A stretch of 12,039 nt of DNA from JBAYJS01 sp041664985 (GCA_041664985.1 JBAYJS010000030.1:1-12039), one strand, 5' to 3'; shown: positions 1 to 6,990, counted from the stretch's first letter. Program-made: numbers and translations. The notes: generated by a model from the sequence alone, not told the origin.

Positions 1-38
1 CAACGCTGTGCAATTAAGATATAAAATTTTAAAATAAT

Positions 39-641
39 ATGAGTCAGAAAGGTAAATTCATTGTGCTTTACGGCAGCAATAACCTGGGTAAAACTACCCA
101 GGCTAAATTGTTAGTCAATAAGTTGAATGATCAAGGCTATAAGGCTGAGTATTTAAAATATCCGATTTACGATTGTGAACCAACCGGACCACAGATTAAT
201 GAAATTCTACGAAGCGGGAAGGGTCAAACTTTAAGCGAACTTGAGCTACAGGAAATTTACGCCCAAAATCGCAGAGACTTTCAGCCGCAGCTTCAAGCTA
301 TGTTAGACAAAGGAATTAATGTGGTTGCCGAAGACTATATTGGCACTGGTCTGGCCTGGGGCGTAACCAAAGGGGCTGACTTGGCTATTCTTGAAAAACA
401 AAATCAAGATTTAACCAAAGAGGATATAGTAATCTTGTTTGACGGCGCCCGGTTTTTAGATGCCAGAGAGGCCAACCATTTACATGAACAAAATGACGAA
501 TTAATGATAAAAAATCGCCAAGTCCATTCTGATTTGGCTAAAAAATATAACTGGCAAACCATTGATGCTAATCAATCAATAGACAATATAGCAGAAAACA
601 TCTGGAAAATAGTTAATAATAATCTTGACAATCAGGGCTGA
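39..641 (+). CDS. tmk: Thymidylate kinase-like P-loop nucleoside monophosphate kinase
   Basis: Probably phosphorylates dTMP to dTDP with ATP in the cytoplasm. The 200-residue length fits the family (about 200-215). A P-loop (GSNNLGKTT, residues 12-20) lies near the N-terminus, a YP...TGP segment (41-51) corresponds to the usual FP/EPGGT nucleotide region, QNRRDF (76-81) to the usual ADRxxH helix, EDY (98-100) stands where the DRY/DRF motif is expected, and the C-terminal half ends in a typical R-x-x-H/Y-x-x-LAKKY helix. The P-loop lacks the usual DGxGKTT wording and the DR pair is ED, so it is a divergent member; another deoxynucleoside/NMP kinase is possible. The ATG at 39 has no SD; a TATAAA at 20-25 would give a very short leader. 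It ends in TGA, 61 bases before the next small gene, with which it is probably co-transcribed. Confidence 0.75.
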   Translation: MSQKGKFIVLYGSNNLGKTTQAKLLVNKLNDQGYKAEYLKYPIYDCEPTGPQINEILRSGKGQTLSELELQEIYAQNRRDFQPQLQAMLDKGINVVAEDYIGTGLAWGVTKGADLAILEKQNQDLTKEDIVILFDGARFLDAREANHLHEQNDELMIKNRQVHSDLAKKYNWQTIDANQSIDNIAENIWKIVNNNLDNQG

Positions 642-689
642 ATTTGGTAGATTAAATAATCAACCAAACGAAACCATAACCATGGCTAC

Positions 690-695
690 GGAGGG
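690..695 (+). promoter_or_regulatory. Strong SD (GGAGGG) that sets the start of the 60-residue protein
   Basis: GGAGGG lies 7 bases before the ATG at 703. The longer in-frame starts (TTG at 625, ATG at 682) have no comparable site, so the ATG at 703 is preferred. Confidence 0.65.
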
Positions 696-702
696 ACTTC
701 CA

Positions 703-885
703 ATGCTGAGCTGGTTCTTCAAGAAATATGGCGGAAATAAGGTTGGCGGCCACAAGGTCAAACCGCTCAATCCGGACAAAGAAACCTGGTTTCGCCGCTT
801 TTGCGGCAGCTTAATCGTCGCTTTTCTGCCCGAAAAGCTGGCGCTGCAACTGCTACAGGATTTTGGCATTCGTCGAGTTGATTAA
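703..885 (+). CDS. Small conserved-looking protein, 60 residues, unknown function
   Basis: I do not recognise this protein. With the ATG at 703, chosen for its GGAGGG SD, it is 60 residues. The N-terminal third is basic and glycine-containing (FFKKYGGNKVGGHKVK). A short motif (DKETWFRRF, about 25-33) follows, then a hydrophobic stretch (about 35-52, with one Pro-Glu-Lys break) and a polar tail ending RRVD. It could be a small membrane-associated or nucleic-acid-contacting peptide, but nothing visible decides this. The coding sequence is visibly richer in GC than tmk before it and has a much better SD, which resembles the pyrK-pyrD operon more than the other genes here. A terminator begins at its stop codon, so it is the last gene of the tmk unit. 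That it is really expressed is likely but unproven. Confidence 0.55.
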   Translation: MLSWFFKKYGGNKVGGHKVKPLNPDKETWFRRFCGSLIVAFLPEKLALQLLQDFGIRRVD

Positions 886-915
886 CCACACAGATCACAC
901 CGTGTGGTTTTTTTT
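884..915 (+). terminator. Rho-independent terminator after the tmk unit
   Basis: AACCACAC (884-891) pairs with GTGTGGTT (902-909) around a 10-base loop and runs directly into a T tract ending near 915. The stem begins inside the TAA stop codon of the 60-residue gene. Confidence 0.8.
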
Positions 916-940
916 AGGGCCAAATCCCCTTTATTTTTTT

Positions 941-946
941 TATAAT
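941..946 (+). promoter_or_regulatory. Candidate -10 box for gatB
   Basis: A perfect TATAAT lies 40 bases before the gatB ATG, just after the preceding terminator. No good -35 is seen 16-18 bases upstream. The predicted leader is about 33 bases and has no SD. Confidence 0.45.
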
Positions 947-985
947 TTGTGATAAGCTGAAACAGTAATTTTAATCAATTTTTCT

Positions 986-2509
986 ATGAAATTAACGACA
1001 GTAATTGGACTCGAAATTCACGTCCAGCTAAAAACCAAATCAAAAATGTTTTGCAGTTGCGATAATTCCGGTGAAAATCAACCGGCTAATACCACGGTTT
1101 GTCCAATCTGCATGGGTCATCCCGGGATGTTGCCGGTGACCAATCGCCAAGCAGTTGAATGGTCAGTGATGGCGGCTTTAGCCATTGGCTGTGAAATACC
1201 TAAAATTTCAAAATTCGATCGAAAAAGTTATTTTTATCCTGACCTGCCAAAAAATTATCAGATCTCGCAGCTGGATCAACCGATTGGTTTGGGCGGTAAA
1301 CTAATGATTGATACCAAAGACGGCAAACGCGAAATTGGCATTACCCGCCTGCATTTAGAAGAAGACGCCGCCAAAAATTTCCATTCGCCCGACGGCAAAA
1401 ATACTTTAGTTGATTATAATCGTTCTAGCACGCCTTTGATGGAAATTGTCACTGAGCCAGATATGCGCAGCCCTCAGGAAGCAAAAGCTTTTGCCCAGGA
1501 GCTGAGATTAATCATGCGCTATTTGGGCGTGTCGGATGCGGACATGGAAAAAGGCCATTTGCGCTGCGATGCCAATGTTTCTTTGACCGATCAAGCACCT
1601 GATAAAATTGATATTAAAAAATTGCATCCCAAAACCGAAATTAAAAATTTAAATTCATTCAAAGCCATTGAACGCGCCTTGGAATATGAAATCCAACGCC
1701 AGACCAAACTTTGGCAAGAGGGTACGCCGCCAAACCAGCAGTCCACTCGCGGCTGGGATGAAAACAAAGGCATTACCGAAGAACAGCGTTTCAAAGAAGA
1801 AGCTTCCGACTACCGTTATTTTCCCGAGCCCGATTTGCCGCCATTGAATTTCGAACCCGGTACGCCAAATGCTATTGACGTGGTGGCAATCAAAGAAAGT
1901 TTGATTGAATTACCCCAGGCTAAACGCCAAAGGTATATTGAAGAATTTGATTTATCCGCTGAAAACGCCAAAATTGTCACTGACGACAAAAACTTGGCTG
2001 ACTTTTTTGAACAAACAATTTCCGAATTGCGCGCTTGGTTGATTTCTCTGGGTGAAGTTGAAGGCACCAGTGAAGAAATTTGGCAAAAAAGCAAAGCTAA
2101 ACTCGCCAAACTGGCTCACAACTGGTTGGTAAATAAATTAATGGCTTTGACTTACAAAGACGGAAAAAAACTTAATGTCACGCCGGAAAATTTTGCCGAG
2201 TTTATCACAATTATTTACGAAAATAAAATCAATTCATCAATTGCCCAAAAATTATTGGAAATTATGCATACTACCGGCAAAGATCCTTCGGCTATCATGG
2301 ATGAACAGGATTTAGGCAAAGGCGTTGAAAATAAAGATATTGAAAAAATTGCTGACAGCATTATTGCTCAAAATCCGAGTCAAGTTGAACAATATAAAAA
2401 TGGCAAAGAAACTTTAATCCAGTTCTTCATCGGCCAAATGATGCGGCAAACCAAAGGCCAAGCCGATCCCGAGCAACTTAAAAATATTTTAATTCATAAA
2501 CTGAAATAA
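986..2509 (+). CDS. gatB: Aspartyl/glutamyl-tRNA(Asn/Gln) amidotransferase subunit B
   Basis: Subunit B of the GatCAB complex, which binds misacylated Glu-tRNA(Gln) or Asp-tRNA(Asn), phosphorylates the carboxyl group and amidates it with ammonia from GatA. The 507 residues slightly exceed the family's usual 470-500. Visible signatures are IGLEIHVQL (7-15), four cysteines of the zinc site (C23, C25, C39, C42), FYPDLPKNYQISQ (83-95), VDYNRSSTPLMEIVTEPD (142-159), LRCDANVS (192-199) and DYRYFPEPDLPP (275-286), followed by the helical GatB middle and YqeY-like tail region to the C-terminus. It starts at ATG 986 with no SD. GatA and GatC are not in the window, so the genes are dispersed in this genome. 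The TAA stop is one base before the next ATG, suggesting translational coupling. Identification is secure. Confidence 0.96.
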   Translation: MKLTTVIGLEIHVQLKTKSKMFCSCDNSGENQPANTTVCPICMGHPGMLPVTNRQAVEWSVMAALAIGCEIPKISKFDRKSYFYPDLPKNYQISQLDQPIGLGGKLMIDTKDGKREIGITRLHLEEDAAKNFHSPDGKNTLVDYNRSSTPLMEIVTEPDMRSPQEAKAFAQELRLIMRYLGVSDADMEKGHLRCDANVSLTDQAPDKIDIKKLHPKTEIKNLNSFKAIERALEYEIQRQTKLWQEGTPPNQQSTRGWDENKGITEEQRFKEEASDYRYFPEPDLPPLNFEPGTPNAIDVVAIKESLIELPQAKRQRYIEEFDLSAENAKIVTDDKNLADFFEQTISELRAWLISLGEVEGTSEEIWQKSKAKLAKLAHNWLVNKLMALTYKDGKKLNVTPENFAEFITIIYENKINSSIAQKLLEIMHTTGKDPSAIMDEQDLGKGVENKDIEKIADSIIAQNPSQVEQYKNGKETLIQFFIGQMMRQTKGQADPEQLKNILIHKLK

Positions 2510-2510
2510 T

Positions 2511-2807
2511 ATGGTCATCCCTGGAGTAGAACATGGATTTATGAAAGAAGAAGCCGCTAGACGAAGAGTCGAGAAACCAGAAATTGATTTAAAAAAATTA
2601 AATGAAAGTTTAGCAATCCTTGATAGTGTTGCTGCCAATCCAAACGTTTATGAACTACCAAAAGGAAAAGATTATTCTCCTTACAAAGAAGCGGCCAAAG
2701 GATTTATCCAGGCTAGCCAGGAAGGAATACCGGAAGCTAAAAGTAGAGACGATTTAACCAGAATTGCAAATGAAATTCTTAATGCTGCCAGCATTATGGA
2801 ATTATAA
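2511..2807 (+). CDS. Hypothetical protein, 98 residues, coupled to gatB
   Basis: I do not recognise this protein. It is a soluble-looking, charged, mostly helical protein with no signal peptide, membrane segment or cysteines. An N-terminal basic/acidic stretch (KEEAARRRVEKPEIDLKKL, about 12-30) leads into a helix. A proline-containing middle (YELPKGKDYSPY, 47-58) and a C-terminal helix ending NEILNAASIMEL follow. The ATG at 2511 follows the gatB stop by one base (TAATATG), so it is probably read by ribosomes finishing gatB; an alternative start at ATG 2541 would remove ten residues. The two-way terminator right after it closes the gatB unit. A role with GatB is only suggested by position. Confidence 0.65.
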   Translation: MVIPGVEHGFMKEEAARRRVEKPEIDLKKLNESLAILDSVAANPNVYELPKGKDYSPYKEAAKGFIQASQEGIPEAKSRDDLTRIANEILNAASIMEL

Positions 2808-2816
2808 AATCTCAGT

Positions 2817-2853
2817 CAAAAAACAGAGACTGTTTTTACCTCTCTGTTTTTTG
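2817..2853. terminator. Bidirectional terminator between converging genes
   Basis: A perfect 13-bp stem, CAAAAAACAGAGA (2817-2829) with TCTCTGTTTTTTG (2841-2853), encloses an 11-base loop. The A run on one arm and T run on the other let it work for the gatB unit (+) and for the miaB-miaA fusion (-), whose stop is at 2860. Confidence 0.85.
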
Positions 2854-2859
2854 ATTATT

Positions 2860-5013
2860 TTAGTTTTGTAAAAATTTCTTTACTTTCATTTCCGCTTTTT
2901 TTGGCTGATCAAACCAATTGATATCTTTATCTCGTTTAAACCAAGTCATTTGGCGCTTGGCAAAATCAGAAATTGCCCGATTAAGCTGGTCAAACATTTG
3001 TTGGTAGCTGATTTTTTTCAAAAGATAGCGCGAAACAAAGCGGTATTCAAGCCCAAATTCTTGCAATCGCTGCCAACTGACCCCTTGGCGATGCAGTCGT
3101 TTAATCTCGCTAATCATCCCCTCTTTTTCCAACCGATGTTTAAGGCGTTTGGTAATTCGCTCCCGCAAAACCGCTTTGGGCGCCGTCAAACCAATGCTTA
3201 AAAAATCAAATGGTAAAATTTTATTTTCTGGCCGGTCGGATTTTGGCTTGCCGGTTTGGTAATATATTTCCAAAGCGCGAAAAACCCGGCGCGGATTATT
3301 TTTATCAATTACATTATACGTAGCCAAATCGATTTTTTTAAGTTTGGCCAAAGCCTGCTTCAGACTTAGTTTATTTAACTGCATCCTGATATCTGACTTA
3401 TTATTTTGGATTTCTAAAAACTGATAACCTTTGACCAAAGCGGTCAGATAAAGTCCGGTACCGCCACAAACAATCGGCAATTTTTGTTTAGCCAAAATTT
3501 CAGCTATTTTTTCATTAGCCAGTTTTTGCCAATCAGCCAAAGTAAATTGTTTTTTGGGCGATACCACGTCAATCAAATGATAAGGCACTTTACCGTATTC
3601 AGCCAAATCTTTGCCCGTACCGATATCCATGCCCTGATAAACTTGGCGGCTGTCGGCTGAAATTATTTCACCTTTAAATTTTTTGGCCAAATTCACCGCA
3701 AATTTGGTTTTACCCGAAGAAGTCGGCCCCAAAACCACCACCACTTTTGGCAATTGGCCGACTAATCCCCAAGCATAAGCATCAATAATTTTAATCAAAA
3801 TCAATTCACCGGTTCGGTCAACGGTTGAAGCAAACTTAATATTTTTAAAATTGATAGTTCGGCCAAAACCAAAACCGTCTTTTTGGCTATCCACCAAAAC
3901 CGGCAAGGTTTTTCCGACTAATTTTTTATTATGCGCCAAGGCCGTCTTTTTTAAAACTTCATTGACTGCTTCTTCGCGTCTTTTCTTTTCTGACAAAGTA
4001 ACATTGTCAGCCATTTTGCCAGCCACGGTTCCCACTCGCGGCGAATATTGCGCCAGATAAGCCATATCAAATTTTACTTTTTTAAAAAGCAAAAGCGTAT
4101 TGGCAAATTGTTTTTTGGTTTCGCCCGGAAAACCGACAATCACATCAGTTGAAATCATAATGCCGGGGATTGCTTGCCTGACTTTTTTAATCAAATTTTG
4201 ATAATGCAAAACCGTGTAGCGGCGGTTCATTTGACGTAAAATTTCATTGTCGCCGGATTGAACCGGTAAATGTAAATAAGGAATAATGTGTTTGCCTTTG
4301 GCCATGACTTTAATCAAATCATCAGACATATCTTTGGGATGGCTGGTGGCAAAAGAAAGCCAAAAATTCCCGGGAATTTCGTCAATGGTTTTTAAAAGTT
4401 TGGGGAAATTAATTTTACCGTCATGGTAGCTGTTAACATTTTGGCCAAGTAAAATTATTTCTTTGTAGCCGCCAGCCACCAACTCTTTGCATTGTTTGAT
4501 TATCGCTTTTGATTTTTGGGAAACTTCCCGGCCACGGGTATAAGGCACGACGCAATAAGAGCAAAAATTATTGCAACCAACCATAATTGGCACGTAAGCG
4601 ACAAATTTTGAATTGTAGCTTGGGTGAATATCAAAATAGTTGGTCGTTTGAAAAACAGCCGGCAAAATAAACTTTTGATTCAACCCGGCTAGAGTTTTTG
4701 GCAAATTCGGCAATTCTTTAATATCGATAATCAAATCAAAAAACTTTGCCATTTTTGGCTTGTCTGATTCCAAAACACAGCCGGATAAAATTGTTATTAG
4801 CGGTTTGGTTTTTTTGATTTGCTTGAATTTTTTATTCAAACCGTAAATTCGATCAATTCCGGTTTGCCTGACCGAGCAAGCCAAAACCACAATCAAATCC
4901 GCCTCGAATTCGTTTTCGATTTTTTGCAAGTTTAATTTTTCCAAAACCGCCGCCACTTTTTCGGCGTCAGCGGTATTAAATTGGCAGCCAAAAGCAATAA
5001 TTTTGTAATTCAT
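2860..5013 (-). CDS. MiaB-MiaA fusion: tRNA-A37 methylthiotransferase joined to tRNA dimethylallyltransferase
   Basis: One 717-residue chain carries both enzymes that turn A37 of UNN-reading tRNAs into ms2i6A. Residues 1 to about 420 are MiaB: an N-terminal UPF0004 domain with cluster cysteines C10 (GCQFN), C46 (ACSVRQ) and C79 (SGCV), a radical-SAM motif C147-x3-C151-x2-C154 (GCNNFCSYC), TRGRE, LLGQNVNSY, HLPVQSGD and STDVIVGFPGET, then a TRAM-like RNA-binding part (about 362-418). Residues from about 422 are MiaA: Walker A GPTSSGKT (429-436), DSRQVYQGMDIGTGK (454-468), YHLIDVV (478-484), CGGTGLYL (516-523), RRVFRALEIYYQTGKP (575-590) and FAKRQMTWF (684-692). The MiaA part, about 296 residues, is near full length, with the catalytic Asp454 and P-loop kept. 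MiaA acts first and MiaB second, so the domain order is reversed relative to the reaction. No frameshift or linker is seen. The start at 5013 is ATG with no SD and probably almost no leader. Confidence 0.93.
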   Translation of the reverse strand: MNYKIIAFGCQFNTADAEKVAAVLEKLNLQKIENEFEADLIVVLACSVRQTGIDRIYGLNKKFKQIKKTKPLITILSGCVLESDKPKMAKFFDLIIDIKELPNLPKTLAGLNQKFILPAVFQTTNYFDIHPSYNSKFVAYVPIMVGCNNFCSYCVVPYTRGREVSQKSKAIIKQCKELVAGGYKEIILLGQNVNSYHDGKINFPKLLKTIDEIPGNFWLSFATSHPKDMSDDLIKVMAKGKHIIPYLHLPVQSGDNEILRQMNRRYTVLHYQNLIKKVRQAIPGIMISTDVIVGFPGETKKQFANTLLLFKKVKFDMAYLAQYSPRVGTVAGKMADNVTLSEKKRREEAVNEVLKKTALAHNKKLVGKTLPVLVDSQKDGFGFGRTINFKNIKFASTVDRTGELILIKIIDAYAWGLVGQLPKVVVVLGPTSSGKTKFAVNLAKKFKGEIISADSRQVYQGMDIGTGKDLAEYGKVPYHLIDVVSPKKQFTLADWQKLANEKIAEILAKQKLPIVCGGTGLYLTALVKGYQFLEIQNNKSDIRMQLNKLSLKQALAKLKKIDLATYNVIDKNNPRRVFRALEIYYQTGKPKSDRPENKILPFDFLSIGLTAPKAVLRERITKRLKHRLEKEGMISEIKRLHRQGVSWQRLQEFGLEYRFVSRYLLKKISYQQMFDQLNRAISDFAKRQMTWFKRDKDINWFDQPKKAEMKVKKFLQN

Positions 5014-5022
5014 AACTTAGAA

Positions 5023-5051
5023 ATTATAACAGAATAAATATTTTTTTTCAA
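5023..5051 (-). promoter_or_regulatory. Sigma70-type promoter of the miaB-miaA fusion
   Basis: Reading the - strand, TTGAAA (5051-5046) is followed after 17 bases by TATAAT (5028-5023). Transcription should begin about 7 bases on, near 5016, only about three bases before the ATG at 5013. The mRNA is therefore predicted to be leaderless or nearly so. Confidence 0.75.
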
Positions 5052-5157
5052 TATTCCCCAAGCTTACCAGCCCAAACTTAATTAAATTTGACCAATTATC
5101 TTAAACAATACGCTCCAAAATTACTTTTAAGGGTAATAATGGCCATATTTTATTATA

Positions 5158-5186
5158 TTGACGAACCTGATTATCACTGATAATAT
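5158..5186 (+). promoter_or_regulatory. Sigma70-type promoter of pyrK-pyrD with overlapping palindrome
   Basis: TTGACG (5158-5163), 17 bases, TAATAT (5181-5186). Predicted start near 5193 gives a leader of about 75 bases. A perfect inverted repeat, ATTATCA-C-TGATAAT (5170-5184), covers the spacer and part of the -10 and could be an operator. An in-frame extension of pyrK back to 5187 would begin before the predicted transcript start. Confidence 0.7.
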
Positions 5187-5250
5187 TTGAAGGACAAAGA
5201 GAGTTTTTCAGTTGCCCTTTACCAACCCAGACTAAAGCCTTCCTACAGGG

Positions 5251-5258
5251 AAAGGAGG
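5251..5258 (+). promoter_or_regulatory. SD of pyrK (AAAGGAGG)
   Basis: AAAGGAGG ends 9 bases before the GTG at 5268 and decides that start. CTTCCT (5239-5244) can pair with AGGAAG (5256-5261), so the site could be partly hidden in a leader hairpin. Confidence 0.8.
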
Positions 5259-5267
5259 AAGTTCATT

Positions 5268-6065
5268 GTGAAAAAAGTAGTTGAACAAGCGACAGTCGTA
5301 GAAGTGAAAACGATTGCTCAAGGCATCGTTCAAGCCGATTTAAACTGTCCACAAATTGCCGGCTTGGTCTTGCCCGGACAATTTGTTACCCTCGAGCCGG
5401 GAGCGACTGGCAGCACCTGCCGTCGGCCGTTCACGGTTTACTCTTGCGATGATACAAATATCCGACTAATAATTCAAATTGTCGGACCAAACACCAAAGC
5501 TTGCGCCAATTGGCAAATAAAACAGCCAGTCGAAGTACTGGGACCAATCGGCAAACCGCTATCCGTCAATCCGTCAGTTGAATGTTTCCTGCTTGTTGCC
5601 GGTGGCTGTGGTTTAGCCTCGTTGCACCTGCCAGCCGAACAAATCGCCAGTACTACCAAAGCCAGAACTATCATCGTGGCTGGGACAAAAACCAAAAAGC
5701 AAATCTTTGGCCAAAAAGACTTTGAGCGACTCGGTTCGGTCTTCAAATTTGCCACTGATGCCGAGGATCACAAAACCGCAGTTGAATTGCTTCAAGAGAT
5801 TCTGGCTGGTGACAATCACCTACCGAATCCCGGTCAAATGCAAATCATCACCTGCGGTCCAGTGCGGATGATGCAAGCCGTAGCAAAGGTCGCTAAAGAC
5901 GCTGGCATTAGTTGTCTTGCCTATATTGAACAGGTTATGGGCTGCGGCGGCCTGGGTGCTTGCAAATCCTGCGTCGTACCAATCCGCGGCCAGATGCCAA
6001 AATACATCTGCCAAGATGGACCGGTTTTCCCGGCAGAGGAGGTTGACTGGGATGAGCTCACCTGA
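5268..6065 (+). CDS. pyrK: Dihydroorotate dehydrogenase B, electron transfer subunit
   Basis: Iron-sulfur flavoprotein that passes electrons from dihydroorotate oxidation by PyrD to NAD+, a step of pyrimidine synthesis. From GTG 5268 it has 265 residues, normal for PyrK (about 250-260). Visible parts are a beta-barrel FAD domain with RRPFTVY (52-58), an NAD-binding domain with the glycine motif AGGCGLASL (111-119) and CGPVRMMQAV (196-205), and a C-terminal 2Fe-2S site with C226, C232, C235 and C248, followed by QDGPVF (249-254). The first cysteine spacing is C-x5-C; I expect C-x4-C in most PyrK, so this is a one-residue oddity. The start is set by the strong SD and by the promoter position. 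The gene overlaps pyrD by 14 bases, matching the physical complex of the two proteins. Its GC content is visibly higher than in neighbouring genes. Confidence 0.92.
   Translation: MKKVVEQATVVEVKTIAQGIVQADLNCPQIAGLVLPGQFVTLEPGATGSTCRRPFTVYSCDDTNIRLIIQIVGPNTKACANWQIKQPVEVLGPIGKPLSVNPSVECFLLVAGGCGLASLHLPAEQIASTTKARTIIVAGTKTKKQIFGQKDFERLGSVFKFATDAEDHKTAVELLQEILAGDNHLPNPGQMQIITCGPVRMMQAVAKVAKDAGISCLAYIEQVMGCGGLGACKSCVVPIRGQMPKYICQDGPVFPAEEVDWDELT
6036..6042 (+). promoter_or_regulatory. SD of pyrD (GAGGAGG)
   Basis: GAGGAGG ends 9 bases before the ATG at 6052, inside the end of pyrK. It supports the 310-residue start over an in-frame extension to 5917 that would overlap pyrK by about 150 bases. 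Confidence 0.8.
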
Positions 6066-6984
6066 TCTAAGTACGATACTGGCCGGAATCAAATTTGCCA
6101 ACCCGGTGATGAATGCTTCCGGCACCTGGGATCTATCAGCCAACGAGGTCTTGATCGACCCCAAGCCCGGCGCATACGTCAGCAAAACGGTTAAACTCGA
6201 GCCGGTTGCAGGCAATAAACCGCCGCGACTGTTTGATACCAATCGATACGGCATACTCAATGCCATTGGTTTGGCTGGTGTTGGAATCGAGGCTTTCCAA
6301 AAAGAACACCTGCCACACTTACTCAAAATGGGACGACGGGTCATCGTCAACATCTCGGGCACCACGGTTGATGAATACACCAGACTCACTGAACTGCTAG
6401 ACGACACCGGCATTGATTTGATTGAGGTTAACATTTCGTGCCCGAACGTCAAGCGCGGCATGTCTTTTGGTCAAGACCAAGATGCAACGCTGGAATTGGT
6501 GTCAGCTATCAGGCCTAAGACTCAACTACCGCTGATTGTGAAGTTAACACCGAACGTGACCAATATCGTTCAGATCGCTTTGGCCGCTCAAGCAGGTGGC
6601 GCCGACATCCTATCACTGACCAATACGCTTCTGGGCCTGCACCTAGACCCAGAAACGGGAAACCCGGTGCTTGCTAATATCACCGGTGGTCTTTCCGGAC
6701 CAGCCTTGATGCCAGTTGCCCTGCGCTGTGTCTGGCAAGTCTGCCATAACCGAGAAATCACCATCCCAGTTATTGGTATGGGTGGCATAACGTCTTTGAA
6801 AGATGCCCTTGAATTTCTCTGGGCCGGAGCCTCGGCAGTAGCAGTTGGTACAGCCAACTTTGCTCACCCAAGCACGGCCATGCCTGAAATCATTGCCGAT
6901 CTGAGCAACTGGCTAACCGACCATAACCATAGCAGCTTCGAGGCGTTCCGAAACGTGGTCAAACAGAAAATCCAGGAGGGATAA
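6052..6984 (+). CDS. pyrD: Dihydroorotate dehydrogenase, class 1B catalytic subunit
   Basis: Oxidises dihydroorotate to orotate using FMN, handing electrons to PyrK. The 310 residues match class 1B enzymes (about 300-312). FMN/substrate motifs are NPVMNASGT (17-24 region), SKTV with Lys45, NRYGILNAIGLAGVG (64-78), the catalytic-cysteine motif NISCPN (Cys130, cysteine being the class 1 base), KLTPN with Lys164, NTLLG (191-195), GGLSGPAL (212-219), GMGGI (242-246) and GTANF (266-270). The adjoining overlapping pyrK independently indicates class 1B. No other pyrimidine genes are nearby, so the rest of the pathway is elsewhere or absent. Composition and SD use match pyrK and differ from most of the window, which could mean separate ancestry. 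A strong terminator follows within eight bases. Confidence 0.95.
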   Translation: MSSPDLSTILAGIKFANPVMNASGTWDLSANEVLIDPKPGAYVSKTVKLEPVAGNKPPRLFDTNRYGILNAIGLAGVGIEAFQKEHLPHLLKMGRRVIVNISGTTVDEYTRLTELLDDTGIDLIEVNISCPNVKRGMSFGQDQDATLELVSAIRPKTQLPLIVKLTPNVTNIVQIALAAQAGGADILSLTNTLLGLHLDPETGNPVLANITGGLSGPALMPVALRCVWQVCHNREITIPVIGMGGITSLKDALEFLWAGASAVAVGTANFAHPSTAMPEIIADLSNWLTDHNHSSFEAFRNVVKQKIQEG

Positions 6985-6990
6985 ATCCAA

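Noticed and set aside
625..702. Longer start (TTG 625 or ATG 682) for the small protein
   Set aside because: The SD at 690-695 fits the ATG at 703; the upstream residues look like translated leader.
5187..5267. Longer pyrK with 27 extra N-terminal residues
   Set aside because: It would start before the predicted transcript start and ignore the strong SD before GTG 5268; the extra residues do not look like PyrK.
5193..5267. PyrR-type attenuator in the pyrK leader
   Set aside because: No PyrR-binding consensus and no terminator hairpin with a T run is present in the leader.
5917..6051. Longer pyrD start
   Set aside because: It would overlap pyrK by about 150 bases and lacks an SD; the ATG at 6052 has GAGGAGG at good spacing.
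6063..6065. UGA read as glycine, as in some candidate phyla
   Set aside because: TGA ends pyrK, tmk, the acetyltransferase and the nuclease at family-appropriate lengths, so it is a stop here.
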